Shown: one piece after another, positions 1 through 8,490 of the stretch
Position numbering within the stretch: the stretch's first letter is position 1
Layout: each line of letters begins with the position of its first letter
Assembly: GCF_030373245.1 (NCBI RefSeq)
Contig: NZ_JAUCZF010000008.1
Coordinates: forward strand, 1-49,864
Direction: 5' to 3'
Length of the DNA: 49,864 nucleotides
Source of the DNA: Hydrogenophaga sp.
Lineage (GTDB): Bacteria > Pseudomonadota > Gammaproteobacteria > Burkholderiales > Burkholderiaceae_C
The notes under the pieces: generated by a model
What the model was told of the DNA's origin: nothing
The model's database searches: none
Seen by the model: the letters and a program-made list of their open reading frames with translations, nothing else
Position numbers and translations under genes: made by a program

Positions 1-54
1 AATCGTGCCCACGTTCACGTGCGGCTTGGTCCGCTCAAATTTCTCTTTTGCCAT
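1..54 (-). CDS. tuf: Elongation factor Tu, N-terminus only (cut by window edge)
   Basis: The first 18 codons, read from the ATG at 54, give MAKEKFERTKPHVNVGTI, the invariant start of bacterial EF-Tu, which brings aminoacyl-tRNA to the ribosome as a GTP complex. The G1 (P-loop) motif would follow just outside the window. The gene lies directly downstream of tRNA-Thr on the same strand, the usual tRNA-Tyr/Gly/Thr-tuf arrangement of proteobacteria, so it is probably co-transcribed with these tRNAs. Only the partial state limits the call. Confidence 0.95.
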   Translation of the reverse strand, partial: MAKEKFERTKPHVNVGTI

Positions 55-105
55 TCTTCAGCTCCAAAATCAAAATTGCCGAAAACACCAGAACACAAAA
101 AAAAC

Positions 106-180
<75 letters not shown>

Positions 181-271
181 CAAGGCAGCCGCCCACATGG
201 ACGCCTCCTCAGAAACTTCTCAAACACCGTCAGGCCAACAACCCAATCGATACGCGCACCACCACAGAACA

Positions 272-345
272 TGGAGCGGGAGACGGGAATCGAACCCGCG
301 TCATCAGCTTGGAAGGCTGGGGTTCTACCATTGAACTACTCCCGC
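272..345 (-). tRNA. tRNA-Gly (anticodon TCC)
   Basis: The acceptor GCGGGAG pairs with CTCCCGC, and the anticodon arm CAGC-CTTCCAA-GCTG gives anticodon TCC. The T loop GGTTCGATTCC is intact and the CCA end is encoded at 272-274. It is the middle member of the Tyr-Gly-Thr cluster, about 90 bases from tRNA-Thr. Confidence 0.96.
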
Positions 346-420
346 ACAGAGGCGCAACGGGAATGGCCCGGCACACCTGAAACGCTCTGATCTCAGTCGA
401 TCGCGCATCGCCTGAGCCGC

Positions 421-506
421 TGGTGGAGGAGGCTGGATTCGAACCAGCGTACGCGTAAGCGGGCAGATTTACAGTCTGCTGCCTTTAACCACTCGGCCAC
501 CCCTCC
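421..506 (-). tRNA. tRNA-Tyr (anticodon GTA)
   Basis: An 86-base class II tRNA with a long variable arm. The acceptor GGAGGGG begins at 506, the anticodon loop is CTGTAAA (GTA), the T arm has GGTTCGAATCC and CCA is encoded at 421-423. It is the first tRNA of the cluster that leads into tuf. Confidence 0.96.
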
Positions 507-521
507 GCAATGCAGCCCAAT

Positions 522-527
522 ATTATG
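522..527 (-). promoter_or_regulatory. Probable -10 element of the tRNA-Tyr/Gly/Thr-tuf transcript
   Basis: On the minus strand TGGCATAAT (an extended -10, TGN plus CATAAT) ends 15 bases before the 5' end of tRNA-Tyr, a normal distance for a stable-RNA promoter. No good -35 box is visible 16-18 bases upstream, so the call rests on the -10 and its position. Confidence 0.45.
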
Positions 528-572
528 CCATGGTTTTGTGGATCTCCGCCAGTGGATTGGACGCTCGGACCC

Positions 573-1289
573 TCACCAACAGGGTGCATCCTGCCCCTGG
601 GAAGCCAGCCAGCGCGCGGCTTTGCCGAAATGGCCACAACCGAGAAACGGCACGGGAGGGCGCATGGCTGACAGGGGCGATGGGTGATTGGCGCACAACA
701 CCAGGTGGCGCTCGGCATCGACCAAGGCCCGTTTTTTCTGGGCGTGGGCCCCCCACAGCATAAAGACCTTCGGCGAGGGATCATCACCGCAGCGCTGAAC
801 TATGGCGTCAGTGAGCACTTCCCAACCTTGTCCGGCGTGACTGGCGGGTGCACCGTCTTCCACGCTCAGGCAGGTGTTGAGCAGCAGCACGCCCTGCTCG
901 GTCCAAGGCTGCAACGAGCCATTGACTGGGATGGGTCGCCCGAGGTCCCGCTGCAGCTCCTTGAACAGGTTGCGAAGGCTGGGCGGCAGCCTGACCCCAG
1001 GCGCAACCGAGAACGCCAGACCCTCGGCCTGCCCCGGCCCGTGGTAGGGATCCTGGCCCAGGATCACGACCCGCACACGATCCAGCGGCGTGAGCGCCAG
1101 AGCGCGCAGCGGCTCGGGTGGGTAGATCACCGCGCCCGCGGCCAGGCGCTGGGCCAAAAACGCCTGCAGCCGCGTCCCGGCGGCTCCACGCCAGAACTCA
1201 CCGACCAGTTGCGCCCAGTCAGGTTGCACCGCCCAGCGGGCCGGGTCGGCATAGCCCCACGCAAGTTCGCGCGTCAAGTCCAAAGCCAT
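573..1289 (-). CDS. ung: Uracil-DNA glycosylase, family 1
   Basis: Removes uracil from DNA to start base excision repair. The 238-residue protein has the family 1 signature GQDPYHG (about residues 78-84, with the catalytic Asp) and the second motif HPSPLSAM (about 202-209), plus the [17 protein letters not shown] segment typical of Ung. I chose the ATG at 1289 because the protein then begins [13 protein letters not shown], as homologues do. A TTG at 1328 would add 13 unconserved residues and overlap the trpC stop. It is the last gene of the trp transcript, tightly packed behind trpC, a position that looks like read-through expression rather than a functional link. Confidence 0.95.
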   Translation of the reverse strand: MALDLTRELAWGYADPARWAVQPDWAQLVGEFWRGAAGTRLQAFLAQRLAAGAVIYPPEPLRALALTPLDRVRVVILGQDPYHGPGQAEGLAFSVAPGVRLPPSLRNLFKELQRDLGRPIPVNGSLQPWTEQGVLLLNTCLSVEDGAPASHAGQGWEVLTDAIVQRCGDDPSPKVFMLWGAHAQKKRALVDAERHLVLCANHPSPLSAMRPPVPFLGCGHFGKAARWLASQGQDAPCW

Positions 1290-1320
1290 GCCGCTCAGAC
1301 TCGCCTGCACCGGTGCGCGC

Positions 1321-2121
1321 TCAGCCAAACAGCTCGGCCAGCGCCAGGCCTGGGTCGGGTGCGCGCATGAAGGCCTCGCCCACGAGGAATGCGTGTACGT
1401 TGGCCGTCCGCATGCGGGCCACGTCTTCGCGCAGCAGAATGCCGGACTCGGTGATGAGCAGGCGGTCGGCGGGCACCTCGGCCATCAGGTCAAGCGTGGT
1501 CTGCAGGCTGACTTCAAAAGTGCGCAGGTTGCGGTTGTTGATACCGACCAGCGGCGTTTTCAGTTGAAGTGCGCGGTGCAGCTCGGCCTTATCGTGCACC
1601 TCGACCAGCACCGCCATATCCAGCGCCTGCGCCTGCGCCTCCAGGTCGGCCATCTGCGCGTCGTTCAGACAGGCCGCAATCAGCAGAATGGCGTCCGCTC
1701 CCATGGACCGGGCCTCGTAGACCTGATAGGGGTCGACCATGAAGTCTTTGCGCAGCACCGGCAAGTCACAGCTGGCACGGGCCTGCTTGAGAAAGTCCGG
1801 GCTGCCCTGGAAAAACTGACGATCGGTGAGCACCGACAGGCAGGCCGCACTGGTGACGCCATCGCCCTCGGCGTAGCTCTGCGCAATATCGGCCGGGATG
1901 AACTCCGCGCGCAGCACGCCCTTGCTCGGGCTGGCCTTCTTGATTTCCGCAATCACCGCCGCCTGGCCGCCCGCGATCTTGGCCCGCAGCGCACCTTCGA
2001 AATCGCGCGTCAGCAACCGGCTCTCGGCGTCCTGGCGCACCAGCTCCAGCGGCTTCTTCTTGCGGGCCGCGGCGATCTCTTCGTGTTTGACGGCAACGAT
2101 CTTTTGCAGGATGTCATTCAT
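1321..2121 (-). CDS. trpC: Indole-3-glycerol-phosphate synthase
   Basis: Converts carboxyphenylaminodeoxyribulose phosphate to indole-3-glycerol phosphate in tryptophan synthesis. The 266-residue TIM barrel shows [12 protein letters not shown] (about 58-69, catalytic Lys), [12 protein letters not shown] (about 122-133), [12 protein letters not shown] and ITESGI, all diagnostic of TrpC, with no fused TrpF domain. The ATG at 2121 overlaps the end of the small ORF at 2114-2290 by 8 bases, so the two are probably translationally coupled. Part of the trpE-to-ung minus-strand operon. Confidence 0.97.
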   Translation of the reverse strand: MNDILQKIVAVKHEEIAAARKKKPLELVRQDAESRLLTRDFEGALRAKIAGGQAAVIAEIKKASPSKGVLRAEFIPADIAQSYAEGDGVTSAACLSVLTDRQFFQGSPDFLKQARASCDLPVLRKDFMVDPYQVYEARSMGADAILLIAACLNDAQMADLEAQAQALDMAVLVEVHDKAELHRALQLKTPLVGINNRNLRTFEVSLQTTLDLMAEVPADRLLITESGILLREDVARMRTANVHAFLVGEAFMRAPDPGLALAELFG

Positions 2122-2290
2122 GGGGTCGGGACTCGTTCGGAGGGGCCAACGGCGAAGGAAGGTCGCCGGGCGGTTGCTTGAGGATGTTCAGGAACACGCT
2201 GTGCATCACCACCCCGGCCAGCACAAACAGAACCGAAATGCCGATGGCGATCCAGGCGCCGTCGTTCTGCAGCCAGACCGGCAGGCTCAT
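2114..2290 (-). CDS. Small single-pass membrane protein between trpD and trpC
   Basis: A 58-residue ORF in the 170-base gap between trpD and trpC. It starts [13 protein letters not shown], has one strongly hydrophobic stretch (about residues 14-36, [20 protein letters not shown]) and a Pro-rich hydrophilic tail. Its ATG lies three bases after the trpD stop and its stop codon overlaps the trpC start, the packing of a translated operon gene, and codon third positions are mostly G or C. I do not recognise a family. An N-out/C-in helix is the simplest reading. It might only serve to couple trpD and trpC translation. Confidence 0.6.
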   Translation of the reverse strand: MSLPVWLQNDGAWIAIGISVLFVLAGVVMHSVFLNILKQPPGDLPSPLAPPNESRPHE

Positions 2291-2293
2291 GGC

Positions 2294-3361
2294 TCAGGGG
2301 CCGGTGCCCGCGGTGACGGACTGGGTGAAATTGGCGAAAGCGCGCAGCGTCTTCGCCGCTGCGCCCGACTCCAGCGCGCGCTGCGCCAGCACAATGCCCT
2401 GCGCCATGTCGTCACAGACATTGGCCGCGTAGAGGGCAACGCCGGCGTTGAATGCCACGATGTCGCGCGCCGCTCGAATGGCCGGGTCCTCCGGCTGCTC
2501 CAGCACCGCCATCAGCATGGCGCGGGACTCTTCGGGCGTCTCCACGCGCAAAGCGCGGTTGCTCGCCATGGTCAGGCCAAAGTCTTCCGGGTGGATTTCG
2601 TACTCGTTGATCTCGCCGCCCTTGAGCTCGCCCACCATGGTCGCTGCCCCCAGCGAAACCTCGTCCATGCCGTCGCGGCCGTAGACCACCACCGCGTGTT
2701 CTGCGCCCAGGCGCTGCAAGGCACGCACCTGGATGCCCACCAGGTCGGGGTGGAACACGCCCATCAGGATGTTGGGCGCCGAGGCCGGGTTGGTCAGCGG
2801 GCCCAGGATGTTGAAGATGGTCTTCATGCCCAGCTCGCGGCGGATCGGCGCCACGTTTTTCATGGCTGGGTGGTGGTTGGGCGCGAACATGAAGCCCACG
2901 CCCACTTCCTCGATGCAGCGCGCGATCGCCTCGGGCGACAGGTTGATGTTGATGCCCAGGCTCTCCAGCACATCCGCGCTGCCGCTCTTGCTGGACACGC
3001 TGCGCCCGCCGTGCTTGCTCACCTTGGCGCCGGCCGCGGCGGCGACGAACATCGAACAGGTAGAGATGTTGAAGGTGTGCGACCCGTCTCCGCCCGTGCC
3101 CACGATGTCCACCAGGTGGGTCTTGTCGGCCACGTGCACCTTGGTGGAGAACTCGCGCATCACCTGGGCTGCGGCCGTGATCTCGCCGATGGTTTCTTTC
3201 TTCACCCGCAAGCCGGTGATGAACGCCGCCATCATCACCGGCGACATTTCGCCGCTCATGATGAGCCGCATCAGGTGCAGCATCTCATCGTGAAAGATCT
3301 CGCGGTGCTCGATGGTCCGTTGCAGCGCCTCCTGCGGGGTGATCTGGTGTCGATGGGGCAT
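2294..3361 (-). CDS. trpD: Anthranilate phosphoribosyltransferase
   Basis: Transfers phosphoribosyl from PRPP to anthranilate. The 355-residue protein carries the PRPP loop [15 protein letters not shown] (about 88-102), [18 protein letters not shown] (about 115-132) and the [11 protein letters not shown] motif, all standard for TrpD. The start is [14 protein letters not shown] at 3361, preceded by a clear AGGAGA ribosome site. A longer reading frame to 3415 has no homology and overlaps the neighbour. Separate from trpG, as in most betaproteobacteria. Confidence 0.97.
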   Translation of the reverse strand: MPHRHQITPQEALQRTIEHREIFHDEMLHLMRLIMSGEMSPVMMAAFITGLRVKKETIGEITAAAQVMREFSTKVHVADKTHLVDIVGTGGDGSHTFNISTCSMFVAAAAGAKVSKHGGRSVSSKSGSADVLESLGININLSPEAIARCIEEVGVGFMFAPNHHPAMKNVAPIRRELGMKTIFNILGPLTNPASAPNILMGVFHPDLVGIQVRALQRLGAEHAVVVYGRDGMDEVSLGAATMVGELKGGEINEYEIHPEDFGLTMASNRALRVETPEESRAMLMAVLEQPEDPAIRAARDIVAFNAGVALYAANVCDDMAQGIVLAQRALESGAAAKTLRAFANFTQSVTAGTGP

Positions 3362-3374
3362 GAAAGTCTCCTGC

Positions 3375-4028
3375 TTAAGCTTTGAGATTGTCGGACATGG
3401 CCAGGCGCAGGCCAAAGCCGATGAACATCACGCCAGCGGCGCGGTCTAGCCAGCGTCTGGCGCGCGAGGCCGCACTCATGCGGCGCGACGCCCAGCCGGC
3501 GAGCCAGGCGTAACCGAAGTTGATCGGGAGCGAGTTGATATTGAAGAGCAGGCCCAGCAGCAAAAACACCGCCACCTTGTCTGGCGCGTCGGGCGCGATG
3601 AACTGCGGCACAAACGCCAGGAAAAACAGCGCCACCTTGGGGTTGAGCACATTGGTGAGAAAGCCGCGCCGGTAAATGCGCCACAGGTTCGCGGGCAGCG
3701 GCGTGACCCATCCCGTTGAGGGCGAGACCACGCCAGCAACCGGGCGCGCCAAGAGCAGTCTCAACCCCATCCACACCAGATAGGCCGCGCCTGCCCATTT
3801 GAGCAGAAGGAACGCAGTGGCCGAGGTGGCGAGCAGTGCGCCAACCCCCAGTGCCGCAGCGAACACATGCACAAAACAGCCGCTCACAATCCCCAGAGCG
3901 GCCACGACGCCCGCGCGCACGCCGCTGCGCACAGCCTGGCTCACGATGTACAGCACGTCGGGGCCAGGCGTGAGGTTGAGCAGCCATCCTGCCGCGATGA
4001 AGATCAGCAACTGGGCGGCGTCGGGCAT
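3375..4028 (-). CDS. LysE/RhtB-family amino-acid exporter
   Basis: A 217-residue inner-membrane protein with about six hydrophobic segments and the family hallmarks [21 protein letters not shown] (N-terminal, PGPD motif) and [21 protein letters not shown] (middle, NPK motif). This family exports amino acids or homoserine lactones. It sits between ltaE (18 bases upstream) and trpD (13 bases downstream) inside the trp operon. The substrate cannot be read from sequence; an aromatic amino acid, threonine or glycine relative would fit the neighbours. It is not the ArgO/LysE orthologue, which is at 35522. Confidence 0.88.
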   Translation of the reverse strand: MPDAAQLLIFIAAGWLLNLTPGPDVLYIVSQAVRSGVRAGVVAALGIVSGCFVHVFAAALGVGALLATSATAFLLLKWAGAAYLVWMGLRLLLARPVAGVVSPSTGWVTPLPANLWRIYRRGFLTNVLNPKVALFFLAFVPQFIAPDAPDKVAVFLLLGLLFNINSLPINFGYAWLAGWASRRMSAASRARRWLDRAAGVMFIGFGLRLAMSDNLKA

Positions 4029-4046
4029 GCGAAGGCCAGGCCGTGT

Positions 4047-5117
4047 TCAGTAAGGGCCGTGGCCATGCGCACGGGTGGCGGCCACCGGTTGGCGCGCAAA
4101 GAAGCTGCGCACAGATGCGATGGCGCGGTCGATCCCGGCTGCATTCACGTCGAGATGGGTCACGAACCTCAAACCGATCAGGCCGGTGGCCAGCACGCCG
4201 TCCGCCCTCAGGTGGTCCAGGAGCGCGGGGCCTCGGCTGTCGGCCACGTCCACGAACACGATGTTGGTCTGCGCGGAGCGCACTGTCAGGCCCTCGATGC
4301 CTTGCAGTCCTTCGGCCAGGCGCTGGGCCAGTGCGTGATCGTCGGCCAGGCGGTCCACATGGTGGTCCAGCGCGTGGTGGGCGGCGGCGGCCAGCAGCCC
4401 AGCCTGGCGCAGACCACCTCCGGCCATCTTGCGGATGCGCCGGGCGCGCTCGATCAGCGCCTGCGAGCCGCACAGCGCCGATCCCACAGGCGCGCCAAGC
4501 CCCTTGCTGAAACAGACCGATAGGCTGTCGAACAGGTCGGCGATCTCGCGCACACGGTCCAGGCTGCGTTGACCTGGCGCGGCGGTGGCAACAGCGGCGT
4601 TGAACACCCGCGCACCATCGAGGTGGGTGGCCAGGCCGCGGTCTCGCGCCAGCTGGGTGGCCGGCTCCAGGTAAGCATCGGTCATCGGATGACCGTTCCA
4701 GGTGTTTTCCAGGCAAAGCAGGCGGGTGCGTGCGAAATGCATGTCGTCGGGTTTGATGGCCGCCTCGATATCGGTCAGCGCCATGCAGCCTTGCGCGTCC
4801 TGGTTCAGTGGCTGCGGCTGCACGCTGCCGAACACCGCCGCGCCCCCTCCTTCATATCGGTAGGTGTGCGCGTTCTGACCCACGATGTACTCGTCACCCC
4901 GCGCGCAATGCGCCAGGATGGCGCACAGGTTGCTCTGCGTGCCACTGGGCATGAACAGCGCCGCCTCCTTGCCGGTGATGGAAGCAATGTGCGCCTGCAA
5001 GGCGTTGACCGACGGGTCGTCGCCAAACACGTCATCGCCCACCGGCGCGCTCATCATGGCAGCACGCATGGCGGCGGTCGGCTGCGTGACGGTATCGCTG
5101 CGAAGATCAACCAACAT
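4047..5117 (-). CDS. ltaE: Low-specificity L-threonine aldolase
   Basis: A PLP enzyme of fold type I that cleaves threonine or allo-threonine to glycine and acetaldehyde. The N-terminus VDLRSDTVTQPT is the family signature. HLDGARVFNAA (about 165-175) holds the PLP-contacting Asp, and SVCFSKGLGAPVGS (about 200-213) holds the Schiff-base Lys205. Length, 356 residues, is slightly above the usual 330-350 because of a short tail. It lies between trpG and trpD on the same strand with close spacing to lysE, so it is probably expressed with the trp genes. The gap to trpG is 129 bases and could hold its own promoter. Confidence 0.93.
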   Translation of the reverse strand: MLVDLRSDTVTQPTAAMRAAMMSAPVGDDVFGDDPSVNALQAHIASITGKEAALFMPSGTQSNLCAILAHCARGDEYIVGQNAHTYRYEGGGAAVFGSVQPQPLNQDAQGCMALTDIEAAIKPDDMHFARTRLLCLENTWNGHPMTDAYLEPATQLARDRGLATHLDGARVFNAAVATAAPGQRSLDRVREIADLFDSLSVCFSKGLGAPVGSALCGSQALIERARRIRKMAGGGLRQAGLLAAAAHHALDHHVDRLADDHALAQRLAEGLQGIEGLTVRSAQTNIVFVDVADSRGPALLDHLRADGVLATGLIGLRFVTHLDVNAAGIDRAIASVRSFFARQPVAATRAHGHGPY

Positions 5118-5246
5118 CCAAGGGCCTTTCAGAAACGCTGTGCTCCAGGCGGTGCACCGCGGAACTGGCCTGGCCGGGCAGCAGGCACCTCTGCCTTTGG
5201 CCGAAGTCGAGCAAACGGGAAACCGCGCATTGGCGTCGAGGCAGTT

Positions 5247-5930
5247 TCATTTCCGCACCAAAAAGTTTCTCAACATCGCATGACCGTGCTCGGTCAGGAT
5301 GCTCTCCGGGTGAAACTGCACGCCCTCAATGTCCAGCGACTTGTGCTTCACACCCATGATTTCGCCATCGTCGGTCCAGGCGGTCACTTGCAGACAGTCG
5401 GGCAGACCCTCTCGGGCGATGGACAGCGAGTGGTATCGGTTGACCAGGAACTTCGCTGGCAGCCGGGCAAAGACCCCTTCTTGCGTGGTGCTGATGACGC
5501 TGGTCTTGCCATGCATGAGCTCCTGCGCCCGCACGATCTGGCCGCCGAAGGCCGCTCCGATGGCCTGGTGCCCCAGGCAGACGCCGAGGATGGGCACATG
5601 ACCCGCCAGGCGCTCGATCGCCGCCACCGACACGCCCGCCTCTTTGGGCGAGCAAGGACCGGGCGATATCACCAGGCGATCCACCTCGCCGGCCTCTACC
5701 CTGCGCTGGATTTCATCGACGGTGATCTCGTCGTTGCGCACAACGGTCACCTCTGCACCCAGTTCGCCGAAGTACTGCACGATGTTGAAAGTGAACGAGT
5801 CGTAGTTGTCGACCATCAAAACCTTGATGCCGCCAAGCTCCCCTGCTCCGCTGGGTTCGCTGCCGCCCAGCGGGGCATTGATGACTTGGGGCGAATCAGC
5901 GTCGTTCATCTGGTGAATGGCTTTGCTCAT
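5247..5930 (-). CDS. trpG: Anthranilate synthase component II (glutamine amidotransferase)
   Basis: Supplies ammonia from glutamine to TrpE. The class I amidotransferase triad is visible: Cys118 in [10 protein letters not shown], His207 and Glu209 in [13 protein letters not shown]. The oxyanion motif [12 protein letters not shown] is at about 88-99. The core begins at [15 protein letters not shown], but no ATG lies there. The best start, the ATG at 5930, five bases after the trpE stop, adds about 34 residues rich in Ser, Gly and Pro. An in-frame ATG at 5909 is an alternative. No fused TrpD domain. Confidence 0.96.
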   Translation of the reverse strand: MSKAIHQMNDADSPQVINAPLGGSEPSGAGELGGIKVLMVDNYDSFTFNIVQYFGELGAEVTVVRNDEITVDEIQRRVEAGEVDRLVISPGPCSPKEAGVSVAAIERLAGHVPILGVCLGHQAIGAAFGGQIVRAQELMHGKTSVISTTQEGVFARLPAKFLVNRYHSLSIAREGLPDCLQVTAWTDDGEIMGVKHKSLDIEGVQFHPESILTEHGHAMLRNFLVRK

Positions 5931-5935
5931 GGTGC

Positions 5936-7435
5936 TCACTCCAGCCCTTCTTCCACCAGCTCCGCCGCCCGCAACAGCGCGCGCGCCTTGTGTTCCGTCT
6001 CGCGCCACTCCATTTCCGGCACCGAATCGGCCACCACACCGGCGGCTGCCTGCACGTGCAGGGTCTGGTCCTTGATGATGCCGGTGCGGATGGCGATCGC
6101 CACGTCCATGTCGCCCGCGTAGCTGAGGTAGCCGCAAGCGCCTCCATAGATGCCGCGCTTGGTGGGTTCAAACTGATCGATGAGCTCCATCGCGTGCACC
6201 TTGGGTGCTCCGGTCAGCGTGCCGGCCGGGAAGGTGGCTTTGAGCACGTCCATGTTGGTCATGCCCTCGTTCAGGATGCCTTCGACGTTGCTCACGATGT
6301 GCATCACGTGGCTGTAGCGCTCCACCGCGAAGGCCTCGGTCACCTTGACCGACCCGATCTTCGCAATGCGCCCGATGTCGTTGCGCGCCAGGTCGATCAG
6401 CATCACATGTTCGGCGCGCTCTTTGGGGTCATTCACCAATTCCTGCTCGATCACCTTGTCGGCTTCGGGCGATGCGCCACGCGGGCGCGTGCCGGCCAGT
6501 GGCCGGATCGTGATCTTGGTGCCCTCAGGGGTTTTTTCCTGTCGCACCAGGATCTCGGGTGATGCCCCGACCACGTGGAAGTCACCAAAGTGGTAGTAGT
6601 ACATGTAGGGCGACGGGTTCAGAGAACGCAAGGCCCGGTAGAGGGACAACGGGCTTTCGGTGAAGCGCTTGCTGATGCGCTGGCCCACTTGCACCTGCAT
6701 GAACTCGCCAGCGGCGATCAGCTCCTTGGCGCGCTCCACCGCCGACAGGTAGTCGGCCTTGGCGAAGCTGCGTTCGGCGGGATGACTCTGGCTGGCCTTG
6801 ACCACCGGCGCGCTCACCGAATACTTCAGCGCGTCCTTGAGTTCACGCAAGCGGCGCTTGGCGTTGGCATAAGCCTCGGGTGCCGCCGGATCGGCGTACA
6901 CGATCAGGTAGAGCTTGCCCGAAAGGTTGTCGATCACCGCCAGCTCTTCGCACTGAAGCAGCAGGATGTCGGGGCAACCCAGGGTGTCGGGCGGGCAGCT
7001 GTCTTCCAGTTTCTTTTCGATGTAGCGCACCGCGTCGTAACCGAAGTAGCCAGCCAGGCCGCCACAGAACCGCGGCAGGCCTGGGCGCAGCGCGACCTGG
7101 AAGCGCTGCTGGTAAGCGGCGATGAAATCCAGCGGATTGCCCACCGCGGTTTCCACCACCACACCATCGGTGACCACCTCGGTCTTGGCGTTGGCGCCAA
7201 AGCCGCTGGCGCGAAGCAAGGTTCGCGCGGGCAGCCCGATGAAGCTGTAGCGACCGAAGCGCTCGCCGCCCACCACCGATTCCAGCAGGAACGAACGCTG
7301 GCCGTCACCCTTGCCATGTGCCAGCTTGAGGTAGAGAGAGAGCGGGGTTTCCAGGTCCGCGAAGGCCTCGGCCATCAGCGGAATGCGGTTGTAGCCCTGG
7401 CCGGCCAGGCTTTTGAATTCGAGTTCAGTGATCAT
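5936..7435 (-). CDS. trpE: Anthranilate synthase component I
   Basis: Converts chorismate to anthranilate, the committed step. The 499-residue protein begins [20 protein letters not shown]. It has the N-terminal regulatory region with [16 protein letters not shown], the LESV-type element of the tryptophan feedback site, and the chorismate-binding domain with [42 protein letters not shown] and [12 protein letters not shown]. The reading frame stays open far upstream, but only the ATG at 7435 gives the family start. A leader peptide and hairpins lie upstream (see 7474-7693). Confidence 0.97.
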   Translation of the reverse strand: MITELEFKSLAGQGYNRIPLMAEAFADLETPLSLYLKLAHGKGDGQRSFLLESVVGGERFGRYSFIGLPARTLLRASGFGANAKTEVVTDGVVVETAVGNPLDFIAAYQQRFQVALRPGLPRFCGGLAGYFGYDAVRYIEKKLEDSCPPDTLGCPDILLLQCEELAVIDNLSGKLYLIVYADPAAPEAYANAKRRLRELKDALKYSVSAPVVKASQSHPAERSFAKADYLSAVERAKELIAAGEFMQVQVGQRISKRFTESPLSLYRALRSLNPSPYMYYYHFGDFHVVGASPEILVRQEKTPEGTKITIRPLAGTRPRGASPEADKVIEQELVNDPKERAEHVMLIDLARNDIGRIAKIGSVKVTEAFAVERYSHVMHIVSNVEGILNEGMTNMDVLKATFPAGTLTGAPKVHAMELIDQFEPTKRGIYGGACGYLSYAGDMDVAIAIRTGIIKDQTLHVQAAAGVVADSVPEMEWRETEHKARALLRAAELVEEGLE

Positions 7436-7495
7436 GTTCAGACGCTCCGTCGGCTCCGGGCTGCGACGCAGCTCGCGGAACCGTTTGCCAAAGGG

Positions 7496-7520
7496 GGCCG
7501 GGCAGTCGGGCTGCCGGGCC
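7496..7520 (-). terminator. Candidate attenuator hairpin upstream of trpE
   Basis: The two arms GGCCCGGCAG and CTGCCCGGCC pair over ten positions with one mismatch around a five-base loop, 73 bases after the leader peptide stop and 60 bases before the trpE start. The transcript continues with CCCTTTGGC, so the U tract is only three bases. It could be a weak intrinsic terminator or a Rho-assisted one. A second small stem, GCTG-CGTCG-CAGC, lies at 7465-7477, near the trpE ribosome site. Confidence 0.4.
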
Positions 7521-7592
7521 GGGGACGGGGATCGGGCGGATGGTGGGCGCTGAAATCGCCGTTGCCGCCGCGCACCCCAGAGGAAGGCACGT

Positions 7593-7676
7593 TTACGCAG
7601 GCTTGCGCCAGGGCCAGGCTCCCCGGCCTGGGCGGCGCGCAAGAGCGTGTGCGGACTTCGTGCGGAGTGTGAACAT
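7593..7676 (-). CDS. trpL: Putative trp leader peptide (27 residues, two Trp)
   Basis: A short ORF in the long leader of trpE. It starts at the ATG at 7676, is rich in Arg and Ala, and ends GAWPWRKPA then TAA. Two Trp codons spaced one residue apart near the end of a basic leader peptide are what tryptophan attenuation uses. The Trp codons sit in the right arm of a hairpin (CCAGGC, six-base loop, GCCTGG) within the coding region. There is no Shine-Dalgarno sequence. Instead an extended -10 box lies 8 bases before the ATG, so the message may be leaderless. The assignment rests on position and composition. Confidence 0.6.
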   Translation of the reverse strand: MFTLRTKSAHALARRPGRGAWPWRKPA

Positions 7677-7684
7677 GGTCCGAA

Positions 7685-7693
7685 AGTGTAGCA
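7685..7693 (-). promoter_or_regulatory. Extended -10 promoter element for the trp leader
   Basis: Minus-strand TGCTACACT matches an extended -10 (TGN followed by TACACT; consensus TATAAT). It ends 8 bases before the leader ATG at 7676, so transcription would begin at or next to the start codon. No convincing -35 hexamer is seen 16-19 bases upstream. A TTGACC at 7731-7736 is too far away. Confidence 0.45.
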
Positions 7694-7867
7694 AAGCCAC
7701 CCCATGCAGGCCGAAAACTGCCAGCCGGCCGGTCAACAGATTAGGGAGGAACCCCATGGCCGAGCGCCACCAAAAGCTCCACAATGCGTTTTGCGAACGG
7801 TCGTGCTTTTATGCGCAACGTGTCGCACCCCTTCTCTCGACCGTCCGTTCCTTCCTGGAGATTCACC

Positions 7868-8476
7868 ATGTCACTCCGCGTCCCGCTGCGCCGTCCCCTT
7901 GTCACCGCCTCGCTGCTCCTGGGGCTGGCGCTCACCCCCTTGCTGTCGGCCGGAGCCACCGTGGAACTGGCCGGCGTGAAGCTGGAGGACCGCGCCACCG
8001 TGGCCGGCGCGCCGCTGGTGCTCAACGGCGCCGGCGTTCGCTACAAGGCGGTGTTCAAGGTCTACACCGCCGGCCTGTACCTGAGCACCAAGGCGGACAC
8101 ACCGGAAGCGGTGCTGGCCGCGCCAGGCCCCAAGCGGCTGGCCATCACCATGTTGCGTGACATCGATTCGGGCGAACTCGGCAAGCTGTTTTCGCGCGGC
8201 ATGGAAGACAACATGGACCGAGCCGCCTTCTCCAAGCTGATTCCAGGCGTGATGCGCATGAGCCAGGTCTTCAGCGACCACAAGCAGCTCAAGGAAGGCG
8301 AAACGTTTGTGATCGACTGGGTGCCGGGCACCGGTACCGTGCTCACCGTCAAGGGTGCCGTACAGGGAGAGCCTTTCAAGGAGCCCGAGTTTTTCAATGC
8401 GCTGATGCGCATCTGGCTGGGCAAAAAGCCCGCCGATTTCCGGCTCAAGGAAGCGCTGCTGGGCAAAGCGCCCTGA
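7868..8476 (+). CDS. Exported chalcone-isomerase-like protein
   Basis: A 202-residue protein with a Sec signal peptide (basic SLRVPLRRPLV, then a Leu-rich core ending near LLSAGA). The mature part has the CHI-like fold motifs: GVKLEDRATVAGAPLVLNGAGV, YKAVFKVYTAGLYLS, RLAITMLRDIDSGEL and a C-terminal FNALMRIWLGKKPAD. Bacterial members are periplasmic and of unknown role; some family members bind fatty acids, and flavonoid isomerase activity is not implied. The ATG at 7868 has GGAG eight bases upstream. It is divergent from the trp leader and convergent with gph. Confidence 0.88.
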   Translation: MSLRVPLRRPLVTASLLLGLALTPLLSAGATVELAGVKLEDRATVAGAPLVLNGAGVRYKAVFKVYTAGLYLSTKADTPEAVLAAPGPKRLAITMLRDIDSGELGKLFSRGMEDNMDRAAFSKLIPGVMRMSQVFSDHKQLKEGETFVIDWVPGTGTVLTVKGAVQGEPFKEPEFFNALMRIWLGKKPADFRLKEALLGKAP

Positions 8477-8490
8477 TCGCGCCGCGTCGG

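Noticed and set aside
4569..6122. A 517-codon plus-strand frame
   Set aside because: Antisense to ltaE, trpG and trpE, all of which have clear family motifs. No protein-like features.
7731..7736. TTGACC as -35 box of the trp leader
   Set aside because: It lies about 40 bases from the TACACT -10 box, too far for one promoter.
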